Positions 43,164 to 52,442 of a stretch of DNA of 64,000 nucleotides are shown here, piece by piece; the first letter of the stretch is position 1; the number at the start of each line of letters is the position of its first letter. The stretch is from Tepidiphilus olei (GTDB lineage: Bacteria > Pseudomonadota > Gammaproteobacteria > Burkholderiales > Rhodocyclaceae): positions 558,001-622,000 of the forward strand of contig NZ_SBHO01000001.1 in NCBI RefSeq assembly GCF_006980705.1, given 5' to 3'. Below the pieces are notes generated by a model. The model did not search any database, was not told where the DNA came from, and saw nothing but the letters and a program-made list of their open reading frames with translations. The position numbers were made by a program, and so were the translations under genes.

Positions 43164-44342
43164 TCAAATCACCTCGTGTTCGCGCAGCCGGGCGATCGCC
43201 GGTGCATCGAACCCCAATTCACCCAACAAGGCTTCCGTATGCTCCCCCAGCGCCGGCACCGGATCCATGCGCACTTCCTGCGGCGTGCGCGCCGTGGGCG
43301 GCAAGAGCGCCGGCAAGGTCCCAACGGGAGAATCGATCTCCACCCAGCGGCGGCGCGCCTCGAGCTGGGGATGGCGCCAGACGTCGTGCATGGTGTTCAT
43401 CTGGGCGTTGGCGATCTGCGCGGCTTCGAGTCTGTCGACCACCTCTTCGGCGCTCAAACCGGCGAAAACGTTCTCGATGATGGCAGTGAGCTCGGCGCGG
43501 GCCGCGCTGCGTTTGGAATTCGAGGAAAAGCGCGAATCGCTCGCGAGCTCCGGCCGACCGAGGACGAGCTCGCAAAACTTCACCCATTCCCGCTCGTTTT
43601 GGATGCCCAACATCACCGTACGCCCGTCGCCGGCACGGAAAGGGCCATAAGGGAAAATCGAGGCATGGAAAGCGCCGGTGCGCGGCGGCGGTGGGGCGCC
43701 GTCGAAAGCATAGTAGAGGGGAAACCCCATCCACTCGACCATGGTCTCGAACATCGAGATCTCGATCGCCTTCCCCTTGCCCGTGCGTTCGCGCTCGTAG
43801 AGGGCGGCCAGGATGGCGCTATAGGCGTACATGCCGGCGGAGATGTCGGCGATCGAACAGCCCGCTTTCGCCGGTTGCTCAGCAGTGCCGGTCACGGACA
43901 GGAACCCCGATTCACTCTGAATGAGCAAATCGTAGGCTTTCTTGTCGCGGTAAGGACCCTCGGCGCCATAGCCGGAGATGTCGCACACGATGAGGCGAGG
44001 AAAGCGCGGCTGCAGCGCGGCAAAGGACAATCCCAGACGCGCCGCCGCTCCGGGGGCGAGATTTTGTACCAGCACGTCGGCGCGCTCGAGCAGCCGATCG
44101 AGCACCGGTTTCGCCTCGGGATGCTTGAGATCGAGGGTGAGACTTTCCTTGGAACGGTTGGTCCACACGAAGTGCGAGGACATCCCCCGCACCCGCTCGT
44201 CGTAAGCCCGGGCGAAATCGCCCACGCCGGGGCGTTCGATCTTGATGACCCGCGCACCGAGATCGGCGAGTTGCCGGGTGCAAAACGGGGCGGCGATGGC
44301 GTGCTCCAACGTGACGACGGTGATTCCTTCGAGCGGCCGCAT
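43164..44342 (-). CDS. ict: Family III CoA-transferase (probable itaconate CoA-transferase)
   Basis: A 392-residue CaiB/BaiF-type transferase. It has LADLGARVIKIERPGVGDFAR near residue 27 and the catalytic Asp in KKAYDLLIQSESGF, plus GGxxG-poor C-terminal lobe features typical for the family. In the itaconate route such an enzyme moves CoA from succinyl-CoA to itaconate. ATG 44342 follows AAGGGG. Placed between an acyl-CoA dehydrogenase and MmgE/PrpD gene. The specific acceptor is inferred from the neighbours. Confidence 0.83.
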   Translation of the reverse strand: MRPLEGITVVTLEHAIAAPFCTRQLADLGARVIKIERPGVGDFARAYDERVRGMSSHFVWTNRSKESLTLDLKHPEAKPVLDRLLERADVLVQNLAPGAAARLGLSFAALQPRFPRLIVCDISGYGAEGPYRDKKAYDLLIQSESGFLSVTGTAEQPAKAGCSIADISAGMYAYSAILAALYERERTGKGKAIEISMFETMVEWMGFPLYYAFDGAPPPPRTGAFHASIFPYGPFRAGDGRTVMLGIQNEREWVKFCELVLGRPELASDSRFSSNSKRSAARAELTAIIENVFAGLSAEEVVDRLEAAQIANAQMNTMHDVWRHPQLEARRRWVEIDSPVGTLPALLPPTARTPQEVRMDPVPALGEHTEALLGELGFDAPAIARLREHEVI

Positions 44343-44354
44343 CACGCATCCCCT

Positions 44355-45524
44355 TCAGAAAGAACGCGGTAGTCCGAGCACGTGCTCGGCCACGTAAGAG
44401 AGGATCAGATTGGTCGAGATCGGCGCCACTTGATAGAGGCGCGTCTCGCGGAACTTGCGTTCGACGTCGTATTCGGCGGCAAAACCGAACCCGCCGTGCG
44501 TCTGCAGGCAGACGTTGGCCGCCTCCCACGAGGCTTTGGCCGCCAGATACTTCGCCATATTGGCTTCGGCGCCGCAAGGCTCGTGCGCGTCGAACAAGGC
44601 ACAAGCGCGAAAGCGCATGAGATTCGCCGCCTCGATCTCGATGTAGCACTCGGCGATGGGGAATTGCACCCCTTGGTTCTTGCCGATGGGCCGGTCGAAG
44701 ACCACACGCTCGGCCGCATAGCGCCGTGCCTTGTCGATGAACCAGTAGCCGTCGCCGATGCACTCGGCCGCAATCAGGGTGCGTTCGGCGTTCAAGCCGT
44801 CGAGGATGTATTTGAAGCCCTTGCCTTCCTCGCCGATGAGATTCTCGGCCGGGATCTCCAGATTGTCGAAGAAGAGCTCGTTCGTCTCGTGATTGACCAT
44901 ATTGCGGATCGGCCGCACGGTGAGGCCGTGCCCGATCGCCTGGTGCAGATCGACGAGGAAGATCGACATACCCTCGGACTTCTTCTTCACTTCGGTGACG
45001 GGTGTGGTACGCGCGAGCAGGATCATCAGATCGGAGTGCTGCACACGCGAGATCCACACTTTCTGGCCATTGACCACGTAGCGGTCGCCTTTTTTTACGG
45101 CGGTCGTCTTGATCTTGGTGGTATCGGTACCGGTGGTAGGTTCGGTCACCGCCATCGACTGCAGGCGCAGTTCGCCGGAAGCGATCTTGGGAAGATAGCG
45201 CCGTTTCTGCTCCTCCGAACCATGGCGCACCAGCGTACCCATGTTGTACATCTGCCCGTGGCAGTGCCCGGCATTGCCGCCGCAGCGGTTGATCTCCTCC
45301 ATGATCACCGATGCCTCGGCCAGCCCCAACCCGGCTCCGCCATATTCCTGAGGGATGAGCGCGGCGAGCCAGCCGGCACGGGTGAGGGCGTCGACGAATT
45401 CTTCCGGATAGGTGCGCGCCTCGTCGTGCGCGCGGAAGTATTCAGGGGAAAACTGGGCACATACGGCCCGCACGCCGTCGCGAATGTCGCGGTAAGGATC
45501 ATCGGGTCGATCGAGTTCGTTCAT
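44355..45524 (-). CDS. Acyl-CoA dehydrogenase, itaconate cluster
   Basis: A 389-residue flavoprotein dehydrogenase. It has PQEYGGAGLGLAE, the middle-domain TEPTTGTDTTKI and VNGQKVWIS, FFDNLEIPAENLIGEEGKGF and the C-terminal THGGFGFAAEYDVERKFRE. The residues are those of a normal catalytic member. In P. aeruginosa an acyl-CoA dehydrogenase lies at the equivalent place, but its step in itaconate use is not established. ATG 45524 follows AAGGA. The spacing of 12-24 bp to both neighbours shows one transcript. Confidence 0.87.
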   Translation of the reverse strand: MNELDRPDDPYRDIRDGVRAVCAQFSPEYFRAHDEARTYPEEFVDALTRAGWLAALIPQEYGGAGLGLAEASVIMEEINRCGGNAGHCHGQMYNMGTLVRHGSEEQKRRYLPKIASGELRLQSMAVTEPTTGTDTTKIKTTAVKKGDRYVVNGQKVWISRVQHSDLMILLARTTPVTEVKKKSEGMSIFLVDLHQAIGHGLTVRPIRNMVNHETNELFFDNLEIPAENLIGEEGKGFKYILDGLNAERTLIAAECIGDGYWFIDKARRYAAERVVFDRPIGKNQGVQFPIAECYIEIEAANLMRFRACALFDAHEPCGAEANMAKYLAAKASWEAANVCLQTHGGFGFAAEYDVERKFRETRLYQVAPISTNLILSYVAEHVLGLPRSF

Positions 45525-45548
45525 CTTGTTCCTTCTCCTCACGGGCAC

Positions 45549-46403
45549 TCAGGCGAGGGTGGCACTGGCTTCCATCGTCACCCAGCCGTCAGCATCCCTC
45601 GTCCACAAGGTGGCCGTCTTGCCGTCGGCCTCCAGTTTGCCGCACACGGTAAAAGGCCGTGGCGCGTAGAGCGGCCGCACCGCACGGAACGAAAAGCGCT
45701 CCAGCCGCATGTGCGGCAAATGGCGGCGCAGCAGATCGACGAGAAGCGTTGCCGTGAGCGGCCCGTGCACCACCAATCCCGGGTAGCCTTCGACCTGAGT
45801 CGTGTAAGGATGATCGTAGTGGATACGGTGCCCGTTGAACGTCAGCGCCGAATAGCGAAAGAGCAACACCGGATCGGGCACGATCTCGCTGTGCCACGCG
45901 GCATCGAGCGGCGCCGCTTTGGGCGCGGGCGGGGTCTCACCCGGGCGTGGTGCCTCGCGATAGACGATGTCCTGCTCCTCCGCCAGCGCCACCCCGGCGT
46001 CGTTGCTCACTTCATGGCGCACGCGCACGAACACCAGGGTGCCGCTGCGTCCCTCCTTGAGGCTCACGTCGGCAATGCGCGAGGTGCGCCGGATGGATTC
46101 CCCCACACGCAGCGGGTGGAAGAACTCGAATCGCCCGCCCGCCCACATGCGCCGCGGCAAAGGCACCGGCGGCAAAAACCCGCCTCGCCGCGGATGCCCA
46201 TCGGGCCCGAGTTCGGAATGCCGCACGAGCGGCAGGAAATAAATCCAGTGCCACAGCGGGGGCAGTTCGTCTCCGGGTTGCGGTAGAGGATCGTCGCGAT
46301 CGAGGGTAGCGGCCAACGCCGCCACCGGCACCGGAGTCACCGTATCGTCCTGGGTCTGACTGCGGCCGATCCATCGCCGCAATTCATCGAAATTCACGTT
46401 CAT
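45549..46403 (-). CDS. ich: MaoC-type itaconyl/mesaconyl-CoA hydratase
   Basis: A 284-residue hotdog enzyme with the N-terminal diverged half of mesaconyl-C4-CoA hydratase family (LPPLWHWIYFLP near residue 50, RMWAGGRFEF) and a C-terminal MaoC half containing FRYSALTFNGHRIHYDHPY, with the catalytic His and Asp, and GLVVHGPLTA. The hydratase converts itaconyl-CoA to citramalyl-CoA, the substrate of the lyase at the other end of the operon. ATG 46403 is the first plausible start; the frame upstream runs to the lysR start. First gene of the operon. Confidence 0.83.
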   Translation of the reverse strand: MNVNFDELRRWIGRSQTQDDTVTPVPVAALAATLDRDDPLPQPGDELPPLWHWIYFLPLVRHSELGPDGHPRRGGFLPPVPLPRRMWAGGRFEFFHPLRVGESIRRTSRIADVSLKEGRSGTLVFVRVRHEVSNDAGVALAEEQDIVYREAPRPGETPPAPKAAPLDAAWHSEIVPDPVLLFRYSALTFNGHRIHYDHPYTTQVEGYPGLVVHGPLTATLLVDLLRRHLPHMRLERFSFRAVRPLYAPRPFTVCGKLEADGKTATLWTRDADGWVTMEASATLA

Positions 46404-46487
46404 GATGACGGCTCTCATCCCAAGGAAAGCCATCGCAGTTTGCCTCAGCTTGACGCCCGAGACAATTCGTATCTGCCAAACCCCCCT

Positions 46488-46502
46488 TTCACCTAGATTG
46501 AA
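46488..46502. promoter_or_regulatory. LysR-type (T-N11-A) box between ich and lysR
   Basis: TTCACCTAGATTGAA is a 15-bp dyad with TTCA/TGAA ends and the T-N11-A spacing bound by LysR regulators. It is in the 158-bp spacer between the divergent genes, 60 bp upstream of lysR and 85 bp upstream of ich. A possible lysR promoter (TTGAAC at 46498-46503, TACAAT at 46523-46528, 19-bp spacer) overlaps it, suggesting autoregulation. Confidence 0.45.
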
Positions 46503-46561
46503 CCTCGTCCGAAGGCATACGGTACAATGTTCTCGATTCTCAAGACGCACCCACACCGAGC

Positions 46562-47467
46562 ATGCATTTCGATCTCGCGGATTTTCGGCTGCTCGTGCAT
46601 ATCGCCGAAGCCAATAGCCTCACCGGCGGGGCCGAGCGCGCCCATCTCTCCCTGCCGGCCGCGAGCATGCGCATCAAGAACCTCGAAGAAAGCCTCGGCC
46701 TCAAACTATTTACGCGCACCAACCGCGGCGTCTGCCTCACTCCGGTTGGCCAAGTATTCCTGAACCACGCCCGTCAGGTGCTTGGTCAAATCGAGAACTT
46801 GTGCGGCGATCTCCTGGAATATGCTAATGGGGTAAAAGGACAGGTACGCATTTTTGCCAACACCACGTCCACCGAGTTTCTGCCTGAAGTCTTGCGCACC
46901 TATCTGACACGACACCCCAACGTGAACGTCGAGCTGCGTGAGCGCCTCAGCCAAGAAATCGTACGCGCCGTCACCGAAGGAATGGCCGACATCGGGATCG
47001 TCGCCGGCAACGTGCGCACCGAAGGACTGGAAGTTTTGCCCTATCGCCGTGATCGGCTCGTCCTTGCCGTCGCCCCTGCCCACCCACTGGCTGCCAAGCC
47101 CGCGGCGGACTTTGCCGAAACGCTCGATTACGGCTTCATCGGCCTGACCGAGACGAGCGCGATCCACGGTTTTCTCGTCGAAGCAGCGACCCGCCTGAAC
47201 CGGCGACTCAAGATTCGCATCCAAGTGGGCAATTTCACCGCCGTCTGTCGCATGATCGAGGCCGACATCGGCATCGGCATCTTGCCGGAGTCGGCTGCCC
47301 GGCGCCATGCCAAATCGATGAACATTCGTCTGATACGTCTCAACGACGAGTGGGCCAAGCGCGACTTGCAGATCTGCGTGCGCAGCCTCGACCTACTACC
47401 GGTCTTCGGCCGCGATCTCGTCGAGCTGCTGCTCGCCGATGCCGCTGCCGCTGAACGGCCGCAGTGA
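46562..47467 (+). CDS. LysR-family regulator of the itaconate operon
   Basis: A 301-residue LTTR with an N-terminal winged helix-turn-helix (DFRLLVHIAEANSLTGGAE; LSLPAASMRIKNLEESLG) and a C-terminal effector domain of the periplasmic-binding type (LEVLPYRRDRLVLAVAPAHPLA). It is divergent from ich with a T-N11-A box between, the classic arrangement for LysR activators. The effector is likely an intermediate of the pathway, by analogy to the Yersinia/Pseudomonas RipR regulator; this is inference. Confidence 0.9.
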   Translation: MHFDLADFRLLVHIAEANSLTGGAERAHLSLPAASMRIKNLEESLGLKLFTRTNRGVCLTPVGQVFLNHARQVLGQIENLCGDLLEYANGVKGQVRIFANTTSTEFLPEVLRTYLTRHPNVNVELRERLSQEIVRAVTEGMADIGIVAGNVRTEGLEVLPYRRDRLVLAVAPAHPLAAKPAADFAETLDYGFIGLTETSAIHGFLVEAATRLNRRLKIRIQVGNFTAVCRMIEADIGIGILPESAARRHAKSMNIRLIRLNDEWAKRDLQICVRSLDLLPVFGRDLVELLLADAAAAERPQ

Positions 47468-47506
47468 TACACTGATTCCTTTGCCGCCCCTCGCGTGCCT
47501 CGAACG

Positions 47507-49039
47507 ATGCCCTCCTCGCCCGTCGATCTCGCCAAAGAAACCCTCTTGCGTCTGTCGCAGTTGCGACAACCCCCGACTCCGGAGAACTATACCCGTGTCT
47601 ACTGCGAACTGGCCGGAGAACCGGAGCCGCTGCCGCCGAGGTTCGTTCGCCTGCTCGAACAGCTCGTGGCCAAACTTCCCCGCGCGGGAGAGAAGGCCTG
47701 CGCGGCACTCGGGCGAGCACGGGATCACCTCAAGCGCAACGAAACGGCCCAAGCGCTGGCCGACGTCGAAGAAGCTTTGCTCGTCCTGCCGCCGTCCCAC
47801 GAAACGGACGTCTCTTGGGGGGACTTGATCCGTCAACTGATCGATGCCTGGGAGCATGCCGCTTCCGGTTGGACGCCGGAGCGCAAACTTCACGCCTTGG
47901 AATCGATCCTCGCGGAAGGACAAAGCCGTTGGTTTCCCCGACGGCTCGAGCGTTTCATCTCTGGGCTGCGCCAACCGCCCGGGGAGACTGCTCCAACTCC
48001 GATTACTGCGAATCAAGAGGTCGATACCGCTGCCCTCATCGGGGCACTCCTCGAGCTGCTCGGTCGCTCCCTGCAAGCGCTCGAACTCGTCGGCAGCGAT
48101 AACGACGGCATCCGGGTCGAGTTGGCCCACCTGCGCGCTGAACTTCTTGAGCCGGCCACCACCTTCACACCGCAGTTGGTGCGCCTGCTGCAAGAACGGC
48201 TCGACGCCCTGCTCGACCCTTTGCAACGCGCCCTCGAGCGCAAGCGCCAGGCCGAAGCCGAACTCAAACGCCTGCTGGCGGATTTTCTCTCGCACCTGGG
48301 GCGTATGAGCCGAGAGACCGAGCAGTACCAGAGCCAGCTCCAGCAGGCGGCAACGGCCATCGAACAGGCCGACGATCTCGCCTCCGTCGCGGGCGAGCTC
48401 CGCACCTTGCTTCAGGCGACGCGCCACATGAGCGAGACCACACGCCAGGCGCACGAAGCGCTCGAACGCACCCGCCGTGAAGCCGAGGATGCCGATGCCA
48501 AGGTACGTGAATTGGAAGCGCAGCTACAGTCGCTCAATGAACGACTCGTGCGAGACTCCCTCACCGGTCTCTATAACCGCAACGGCTTGGAGGCCGCTTT
48601 TTCCCGCACGATCGAGACCCTGCGCCAAGGATCCATCCCTGCGCTCGCGCTGGGAGTGATCGATCTCGACGACTTCAAACGCATCAACGATCTCTTCGGT
48701 CATCAAGCCGGCGACGATTCCCTCAAATTCCTCGCCGAGATCGCCCGCAGGCACCTGCGCGAGCACGATGTCATTGGTCGCTACGGTGGAGAAGAATTCG
48801 TCGTCATCCTACCGGGCACGACCGCCGAGAATGCCGCCGAAATCCTGCGTCGGCTGCAGCGCATCCTCACGCGCGAGATTTTCTTCCACGACGAGCGCCA
48901 TCGGGTGGTCACCTTCAGCGCCGGCGTCACCGAAGTCTACCCCGACGACGGTTGGGAGAGCGCCTTCGAGCGTGCCGATCAGGCGATGTACCGCGCCAAG
49001 CGCGCCGGCAAGAACCGCGTCTTCGTCGCCGACACCTGA
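47507..49039 (+). CDS. Diguanylate cyclase with coiled-coil N-terminus
   Basis: A 510-residue GGDEF protein. The first 330 or so residues carry no recognised domain but are helical and, in the latter part, coiled-coil (heptad-like EALERTRREAEDADAKVRELEAQ). The C-terminal GGDEF domain starts at DSLTGLYNRNGLE and has the active GGEEF at 427-431. An inhibitory I-site RxxD (REHD) lies five residues before it. No EAL domain or membrane helix is visible, so it is a soluble c-di-GMP synthase. ATG 47507 is preferred to the upstream GTG 47495. It begins 40 bp after lysR. Confidence 0.9.
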   Translation: MPSSPVDLAKETLLRLSQLRQPPTPENYTRVYCELAGEPEPLPPRFVRLLEQLVAKLPRAGEKACAALGRARDHLKRNETAQALADVEEALLVLPPSHETDVSWGDLIRQLIDAWEHAASGWTPERKLHALESILAEGQSRWFPRRLERFISGLRQPPGETAPTPITANQEVDTAALIGALLELLGRSLQALELVGSDNDGIRVELAHLRAELLEPATTFTPQLVRLLQERLDALLDPLQRALERKRQAEAELKRLLADFLSHLGRMSRETEQYQSQLQQAATAIEQADDLASVAGELRTLLQATRHMSETTRQAHEALERTRREAEDADAKVRELEAQLQSLNERLVRDSLTGLYNRNGLEAAFSRTIETLRQGSIPALALGVIDLDDFKRINDLFGHQAGDDSLKFLAEIARRHLREHDVIGRYGGEEFVVILPGTTAENAAEILRRLQRILTREIFFHDERHRVVTFSAGVTEVYPDDGWESAFERADQAMYRAKRAGKNRVFVADT

Positions 49040-49138
49040 AGCCCACCCGCGGTATACTTCTCTTCCGATAGATGGACCCCCGTTTCGACGTGCGACCGAG
49101 GGCAGGCGCACGCATCCAACCGTTCTGGAGAGCTTTCA

Positions 49139-51439
49139 ATGGACAAGAACTTCCGCGACGCCGCGCTCTACTATCACCGCCACCCTACGCCGGGCAAGAT
49201 CTCGGTGGTCCCCACCAAGAGCCTGAGCAACCAGCGCGACCTCTCGCTGGCCTATTCCCCCGGCGTCGCGGCCGCCTGTGAGGAGATCGTGCGCGATCCG
49301 CTCACTGCGCGGGAATACACCTCGCGCGGCAATCTCGTAGCCGTGATCACCAACGGCACCGCCGTCCTGGGGCTGGGCAACATCGGGCCCCTCGCCGCCA
49401 AACCGGTCATGGAAGGAAAAGGGTGTCTCTTCAAGAAATTCGCCGGTATCGACGTCTTCGACATCGAGCTCGACGAGAAAGACCCGGATCGCATCATCGA
49501 CATCATCGCCGCCATGGAGCCGACGCTGGGCGGCATCAACCTCGAGGACATCAAGGCGCCCGAGTGCTTCTACATCGAGAAGAAACTGCGCGAGCGCATG
49601 AAGATTCCGGTCTTCCACGACGACCAGCACGGAACGGCCATCATCTCGGCCGCGGCGCTCCTCAACGGCCTCATGGTCGTCGGCAAGAAGATAGAAGAAG
49701 TCAAGCTCGTGTGCTCGGGCGCCGGAGCCGCGGCCATCGCCTGTCTCGATCTGATGGTGCGCCTGGGGCTGAAACGCGAAAATGTTTATGTGTGTGATTC
49801 CCGTGGCGTGATTCGCGTCGGGCGCGAACCGGACATGGAACCGAACAAGGCGCGCTACGCCCAGGTGACCGACGCGCGCACCCTCGCCGAAGTGATCGAC
49901 GGCGCCGACGTCTTCCTCGGCCTCTCTTCGGCCGGGGTGCTCAAGCCCGAGATGGTCGCCAAGATGGCGCGCGACCCGCTCATCTTCGCGCTCGCCAACC
50001 CCATCCCCGAGATCATGCCGGAAGTGGCCAAGGCCGTGCGGCCGGACGCGATCATCGCCACGGGGCGCTCCGATTATCCCAACCAGGTCAACAACGTCCT
50101 GTGTTTCCCCTTCATCTTCCGCGGGGCGCTCGACGTGGGCGCCACCACCATCACGGAAGAGATGAAGCTCGCCTGCGTGCACGCCATCGCCGATCTCGCG
50201 CGCGCCGAACAGAGCGACATGCTCGTGGGCGCCTACGGCGAAACCGCCCTAACTTTCGGGCCGGACTACCTCATTCCCAAACCCTTCGACCCGCGCCTCA
50301 TCGTGCGCATCGCTCCGGCGGTGGCCAAGGCAGCGATGGACTCGGGCGTGGCCACCCGGCCGATCGAGGATTTCGACGCCTATCGCGCCACCCTGCAGAA
50401 CTTCGTCTACCACTCCGGCGTGGTGATGAAAACCATGTTCTCGGTGGCCAAGCGCATCCCGCTCGAACAAAAACGCGTGCTCTACGCCGAAGGCGAGGAC
50501 GAACGGGTACTGCACGCGGCGCGCGCCGTGATCGACGAGAAACTCGCCCGCCCCATCCTCATCGGCCGCCCGGCGGTGATCGAGATGCGCATCAAGCGCC
50601 TGGGGCTCAACCTCGTGCCCGAGCGCGACTTCGACGTCGTCAATCCCGAATCCGACCCGCGCTACAAGGAATTGTGGCAGCAATACCTCGAACTGATGTG
50701 CCGCAAGGGAGTGACGCCCGAAATCGCCAAGGTGCGCATGATGAGCGACACGACCCTCATCGGCTGCATGCTGCTCAAGAACGGCTATGCCGATGCGCTG
50801 GTGTGCGGCACGTTCGGCACTTACCACGCCCACCTGCAGCACGTGCGCGACGTCATCGGCCTCGCCCCGGACGCGCGTCTCTTCGCCGCGATGAACATCC
50901 TCATGCTGCCCAAACGCACCGTCGCCATCACCGATACCTACGTCAACTACGACCCCAGCGTCGAGGACGTGGCCGAAATCGCCCGCATGGCCGCGGTCGA
51001 GCTCACCCGATTCGGCTACGAGCCGGCCGTGGCGCTACTGTCGCACTCCAACTTCGGTTCGGCCGACACCCCATCCGCGCGCAAGATGCGTGAAGCCCGG
51101 GATCTACTGCGCACCCTGTGCCCACAGCTCAACATGGACGGCGAGATGCATGGCGATTCGGCCCTTTCTCCCGAGATCCGCCAGCGGCTGATTCCGACGT
51201 GCACCCTCGAGGGCGAAGCGAATCTGCTGGTGATGCCCAATTTGGACGCCGCCAACATCGCCTTCAACCTGATGAAAGTCGCCAACGGCGACGGCGTCAC
51301 CGTCGGCCCCATGCTGCTCGGTGCAGCCATGCCCGTCCAGATCCTCACCCCTTCGGCCACCGTGCGCCGCTTGGTGAACATGACGGCCGTGTCGGTGGTC
51401 GATGCGCTCGAACTGCGCAACAAACTCGAAACAGAATGA
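49139..51439 (+). CDS. maeB: NADP-dependent malic enzyme with C-terminal phosphotransacetylase-like domain
   Basis: A 766-residue MaeB. It decarboxylates malate to pyruvate with NADP reduction. The N-terminal malic domain has [19 protein letters not shown] and the metal site DDQHGTA, followed by a NAD(P)-binding domain, [11 protein letters not shown]. Past about residue 430 a phosphate acetyltransferase-like domain is fused, thought to be regulatory and bind acetyl-CoA. GGAG lies 8 nt upstream of the ATG. The next gene starts 16 bp after its stop. Confidence 0.95.
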   Translation: MDKNFRDAALYYHRHPTPGKISVVPTKSLSNQRDLSLAYSPGVAAACEEIVRDPLTAREYTSRGNLVAVITNGTAVLGLGNIGPLAAKPVMEGKGCLFKKFAGIDVFDIELDEKDPDRIIDIIAAMEPTLGGINLEDIKAPECFYIEKKLRERMKIPVFHDDQHGTAIISAAALLNGLMVVGKKIEEVKLVCSGAGAAAIACLDLMVRLGLKRENVYVCDSRGVIRVGREPDMEPNKARYAQVTDARTLAEVIDGADVFLGLSSAGVLKPEMVAKMARDPLIFALANPIPEIMPEVAKAVRPDAIIATGRSDYPNQVNNVLCFPFIFRGALDVGATTITEEMKLACVHAIADLARAEQSDMLVGAYGETALTFGPDYLIPKPFDPRLIVRIAPAVAKAAMDSGVATRPIEDFDAYRATLQNFVYHSGVVMKTMFSVAKRIPLEQKRVLYAEGEDERVLHAARAVIDEKLARPILIGRPAVIEMRIKRLGLNLVPERDFDVVNPESDPRYKELWQQYLELMCRKGVTPEIAKVRMMSDTTLIGCMLLKNGYADALVCGTFGTYHAHLQHVRDVIGLAPDARLFAAMNILMLPKRTVAITDTYVNYDPSVEDVAEIARMAAVELTRFGYEPAVALLSHSNFGSADTPSARKMREARDLLRTLCPQLNMDGEMHGDSALSPEIRQRLIPTCTLEGEANLLVMPNLDAANIAFNLMKVANGDGVTVGPMLLGAAMPVQILTPSATVRRLVNMTAVSVVDALELRNKLETE

Positions 51440-51455
51440 TTGGAGAAAGCAGGCC

Positions 51456-52442
51456 ATGTTGACGCACGCGATCCGTTTCTCCGCTCATGGCGGTCCCGAA
51501 GTGCTGCGCTGGGAGGCGTTGGAACTCCCTGATCCCGGTCCGGGAGAAATCCGCATCCGCCACCATGCCATCGGGGTCAACTTCATCGACACCTACCACC
51601 GTACCGGGCTTTATCCGGTTTCTCTTCCCTCCGGACTCGGACAAGAAGGGGCCGGCGTGGTCGAGGCCGTCGGCCCCGGCGTGACCGAATTTCGCCCGGG
51701 CGATCGCGTCGTCTACTGCGGCGGGTCTCTGTCGCCCGTAGGTGCCTATAGCGAAGTGCGCAACTTCCCGGCCGAGCGGGCGGTGCGCCTGCCCGACGAC
51801 ATTTCCTTCGAAACCGCCGCCGCGGTAATGCTCAAAGGTCTGACGGCGCAATTCCTCGTGCGCCGTACCCACCGCGTGCAGCCGGGCGACACGGTCCTCA
51901 TCCACGCTGCCGCCGGCGGGGTGGGACTGCTCCTCGTGCAGTGGGCCAAGCGGCTCGGCGCCACGGTGATCGCCACCGCAGGCAACGACGAAAAGGCCGA
52001 ACTCGTGCGCGGGCACGGCGCCGATCACGTCATCGTCTATACGCGGGAGGATTTCACCGAACGCACCCGGGCGCTCACCAACGGGCGCGGCGTCGACGTG
52101 GTCTACGATTCGGTGGGCCGCGCCACCTTCCTCGGCTCGCTCGATTCGCTCCGCCCCCTGGGGCTGATGGTTTCCTTCGGCAATGCCTCGGGCAAGGTCG
52201 AGCCTTTCGACATCGGCTTGCTGGCCCAGAAGGGGTCGCTCTTCCTCACGCGCCCGACGCTCTTCACCTACATCGCCGAGCGCGAGGATCTGCTCGCCAT
52301 GGCCGAAGAGCTCTTCACGGCGCTGCGCGACGGCTGGCTGGAGGTCAAAATCGGCCAGCGTTTTCCCCTTAGCCAAGCGGCCGAAGCCCACCGCGCGCTC
52401 GAATCCCGTCGCACCACCGGTGCCACCCTTCTGCTGCCCTGA
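51456..52442 (+). CDS. qor: NADPH:quinone oxidoreductase (zeta-crystallin type)
   Basis: A 328-residue MDR-family oxidoreductase that reduces quinones with NADPH. The N-terminal catalytic part has NFIDTYHRTGLY and PSGLGQEGAGVV, and the cofactor domain has the nucleotide motif HAAAGGVGLLLVQWAKRLGA. There are no zinc ligands, as expected for the quinone-reductase branch. AGGAGAAAGC lies upstream. Its TGA overlaps the dnaE ATG by 1 bp (TGATG). Confidence 0.9.
   Translation: MLTHAIRFSAHGGPEVLRWEALELPDPGPGEIRIRHHAIGVNFIDTYHRTGLYPVSLPSGLGQEGAGVVEAVGPGVTEFRPGDRVVYCGGSLSPVGAYSEVRNFPAERAVRLPDDISFETAAAVMLKGLTAQFLVRRTHRVQPGDTVLIHAAAGGVGLLLVQWAKRLGATVIATAGNDEKAELVRGHGADHVIVYTREDFTERTRALTNGRGVDVVYDSVGRATFLGSLDSLRPLGLMVSFGNASGKVEPFDIGLLAQKGSLFLTRPTLFTYIAEREDLLAMAEELFTALRDGWLEVKIGQRFPLSQAAEAHRALESRRTTGATLLLP

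Noticed and set aside
42186-44372. Long open frame antisense to the itaconate genes
   Set aside because: Overlaps two well-supported genes fully, with low-complexity Arg/Gly/His translation and no recognisable family.
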